The notes under the pieces were generated by a model. It made no database searches. It was not told the DNA's origin and saw only the letters and a list, made by a program, of their open reading frames with translations. The translations under genes were made by a program, and so were the position numbers. Positions 5,339 through 5,433 of a stretch of 5,433 bases of DNA are shown here, in pieces. Origin of the DNA: JBNJDW01 sp051745265 (GTDB taxonomy: Bacteria > Pseudomonadota > Alphaproteobacteria > Micavibrionales > CSBR16-224); contig JBNJDW010000133.1 of NCBI GenBank assembly GCA_051745265.1, positions 1-5,433 on the forward strand, given 5' to 3'. How positions within the stretch are numbered: position 1 is the stretch's first letter; each line of letters begins with the position of its first letter.

Positions 5339-5433
5339 CATCCCGTATCGACCAGCGTTTTACCGATCTGAAAAGCCGCAACCGCGCCGCATTTATACCC
5401 TTTATCATGGCAGGGGACCCTGATCTTGCCACC
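5335..5433 (+). CDS. trpA: Tryptophan synthase alpha chain, N-terminal 33 codons (truncated by window edge)
   Basis: TrpA cleaves indole-3-glycerol phosphate to indole and glyceraldehyde-3-phosphate within the alpha2beta2 tryptophan synthase complex. Only the first 33 residues are present, ending in AAFIPFIMAGDPDLAT, which contains the family's first barrel strand PFIMAGDP. The catalytic residues (Glu49 and Asp60 in E. coli) lie beyond the edge. The start ATG overlaps the trpB stop as ATGA, and GGAG (5323-5326) lies 8 bases upstream inside trpB, so the two genes are co-transcribed and probably translationally coupled to give equal subunits. Confidence 0.95.
   Translation, partial: MTSRIDQRFTDLKSRNRAAFIPFIMAGDPDLAT

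Overview
The window looks chromosomal and probably comes from an alphaproteobacterium. HrcA, GrpE, TrpB and TrpA are all of ordinary proteobacterial type, the base composition is moderate, and a gene is preceded by an RpoH-type heat-shock promoter. I cannot name the genus. No transposase, phage, CRISPR, tRNA or rRNA sequence is visible.

Layout. (1) Positions 1-602, minus strand: the N-terminal 200 codons of a J-domain (DnaJ-family) co-chaperone; its end lies outside the window. (2) 603-761: a divergent promoter region. (3) 762-1793: hrcA, the heat-shock repressor, apparently with no ribosome-binding site and possibly leaderless. (4) 1854-3029: a 391-residue protein that reads as a divergent GrpE. 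Its C-terminal half matches GrpE almost without gaps, including the beta-domain. Its N-terminal half carries a second GrpE-like helical segment without a beta-domain. (5) 3114-3782: canonical grpE, behind a near-consensus RpoH promoter. (6) 3783-4117: a 335-base gap with a hairpin after grpE and then a very AT-rich stretch leading to trpB. (7) 4118-5338 trpB and 5335-5433 trpA (truncated), translationally coupled by a 4-base ATGA overlap; together they encode tryptophan synthase.

The first four genes form a protein-folding and heat-shock neighbourhood: a J-protein that would stimulate an Hsp70, a repressor of chaperone genes, and two nucleotide exchange factors, one standard and one unusual. 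dnaK itself and the usual DnaJ are not in the window. The most interesting item is the tandem-GrpE protein between hrcA and grpE. It looks like an old duplication of grpE that gained a second helical copy, and it could be a single-chain version of the GrpE dimer. Its apparent housekeeping promoter overlaps the hrcA stop codon, while canonical grpE has its own heat-shock promoter, so the two exchange factors are probably expressed under different conditions.
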